DNA of 5,995 nt, taken from contig CANCKG010000048.1 of assembly GCA_947378515.1 (NCBI GenBank), forward strand, positions 1-5,995. Reading direction: 5' to 3'. The DNA comes from Gammaproteobacteria bacterium. GTDB lineage: Bacteria > Pseudomonadota > Gammaproteobacteria > CAISUE01. Below the pieces are notes generated by a model. The model was not told the DNA's origin and did no database searches. It saw nothing but the letters and a program-made list of their open reading frames with translations. The translations under genes and the position numbers were made by a program. How positions within the stretch are numbered: the first letter of the stretch is position 1; every line of letters starts with the position of its first letter. This document shows positions 5,727-5,995 of this stretch, piece after piece.

Positions 5727-5995
5727 CCGCAATACCACAAAATCATCCGCAGCTTCAGCCATTGGAGCAGTTACCGGAATACGATTGTGTTCAAGAATAT
5801 TTTGCTTAGCAGTTCGCGCTTTGGCACGTGCACCCAAGAACCCCATGGTCGTTAACGCCGCATTAACCCCCACTTGGGTCCAACGACTCAAACGATCCTC
5901 GGTCACTAGACTGATCACAAAATTAGCTGGCCCCGCCACTTCGGCGGCATTGCCAATATAATTCAAGCCCCAAGCGACTTTTTGCGCTTTACTTA
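5721..5995 (-). CDS. C-terminal part of an unknown protein, cut by the window edge
   Basis: The minus-strand frame ending at the TAA at 5721-5723 stays open to the window edge, giving at least 90 residues with no start inside; a TTG at 5966 is only an internal leucine codon. The visible part reads KAQKVAWGLNYIGNAAEVAG, then a mildly hydrophobic stretch (GPANFVISLV), a basic segment (FLGARAKARTAKQN) and the end AEAADDFVVLRV. No family is recognised. The composition is ordinary, without the homopolymer tracts of the next gene, so it may be unrelated to that group although it runs in the same direction and ends inside repeat block B. Confidence 0.6.
   Translation of the reverse strand, partial: SKAQKVAWGLNYIGNAAEVAGPANFVISLVTEDRLSRWTQVGVNAALTTMGFLGARAKARTAKQNILEHNRIPVTAPMAEAADDFVVLRV

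Noticed and set aside
5526..5855. 109-codon + strand frame
   Set aside because: Antisense to the polyQ start of the large gene and crosses the conserved intergenic block; no support as a gene.
1..5995. CRISPR array, tRNA or rRNA genes
   Set aside because: No regularly spaced repeats and no tRNA- or rRNA-like segments were seen on either strand.

Overview
The window looks like a gammaproteobacterial chromosome segment. The four conserved genes are closest, by remembered sequence features, to gammaproteobacterial ErpA, Mpl, TsaE and IHF-beta. Homopolymeric (Q, T, N, SP) tracts in a large protein on the right would fit a host-associated or amoeba-associated lineage such as the Legionellales, but that placement is inference and no gene here is diagnostic of a genus.

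Layout, left to right. Bases 1-147 are a compact element with perfect 15-bp terminal inverted repeats, two strong internal foldback structures and no gene; it resembles a MITE. A promoter-like region (about 300-335) leads into a two-gene + strand unit: erpA (Fe-S cluster delivery, with an unusual 10-residue insertion) and mpl (murein tripeptide recycling ligase). Mpl converges on and overlaps by 21 bp the minus-strand gene tsaE (tRNA t6A synthesis), which lies downstream of ihfB (nucleoid protein IHF beta) on the same strand. A minus-strand promoter candidate for ihfB is at 2988-3016.

Bases 3140-3281 hold no gene but can be folded by eye, on the + strand, into a three-way junction, a pseudoknot and a terminal GC-rich hairpin. 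This resembles the HEARO/omega RNA of IscB-type mobile elements, present here without any IscB or TnpB reading frame.

From 3282 to the right edge is a run of four minus-strand reading frames of unknown function (119, 151, 464 and at least 91 residues). Two of them share a roughly 65-residue domain, and two have the same upstream sequence block (3661-3724 and 5657-5726), so the run appears to have grown by duplication of modules. The 464-residue protein combines polyQ, polyT/SP and N-rich tracts with a long alanine-rich predicted helix and has no signal peptide. These are good candidates for an undescribed, lineage-specific protein family, possibly secreted effectors. This accessory region and the two mobile-element remnants are the parts most worth following up; the left half is conserved housekeeping.
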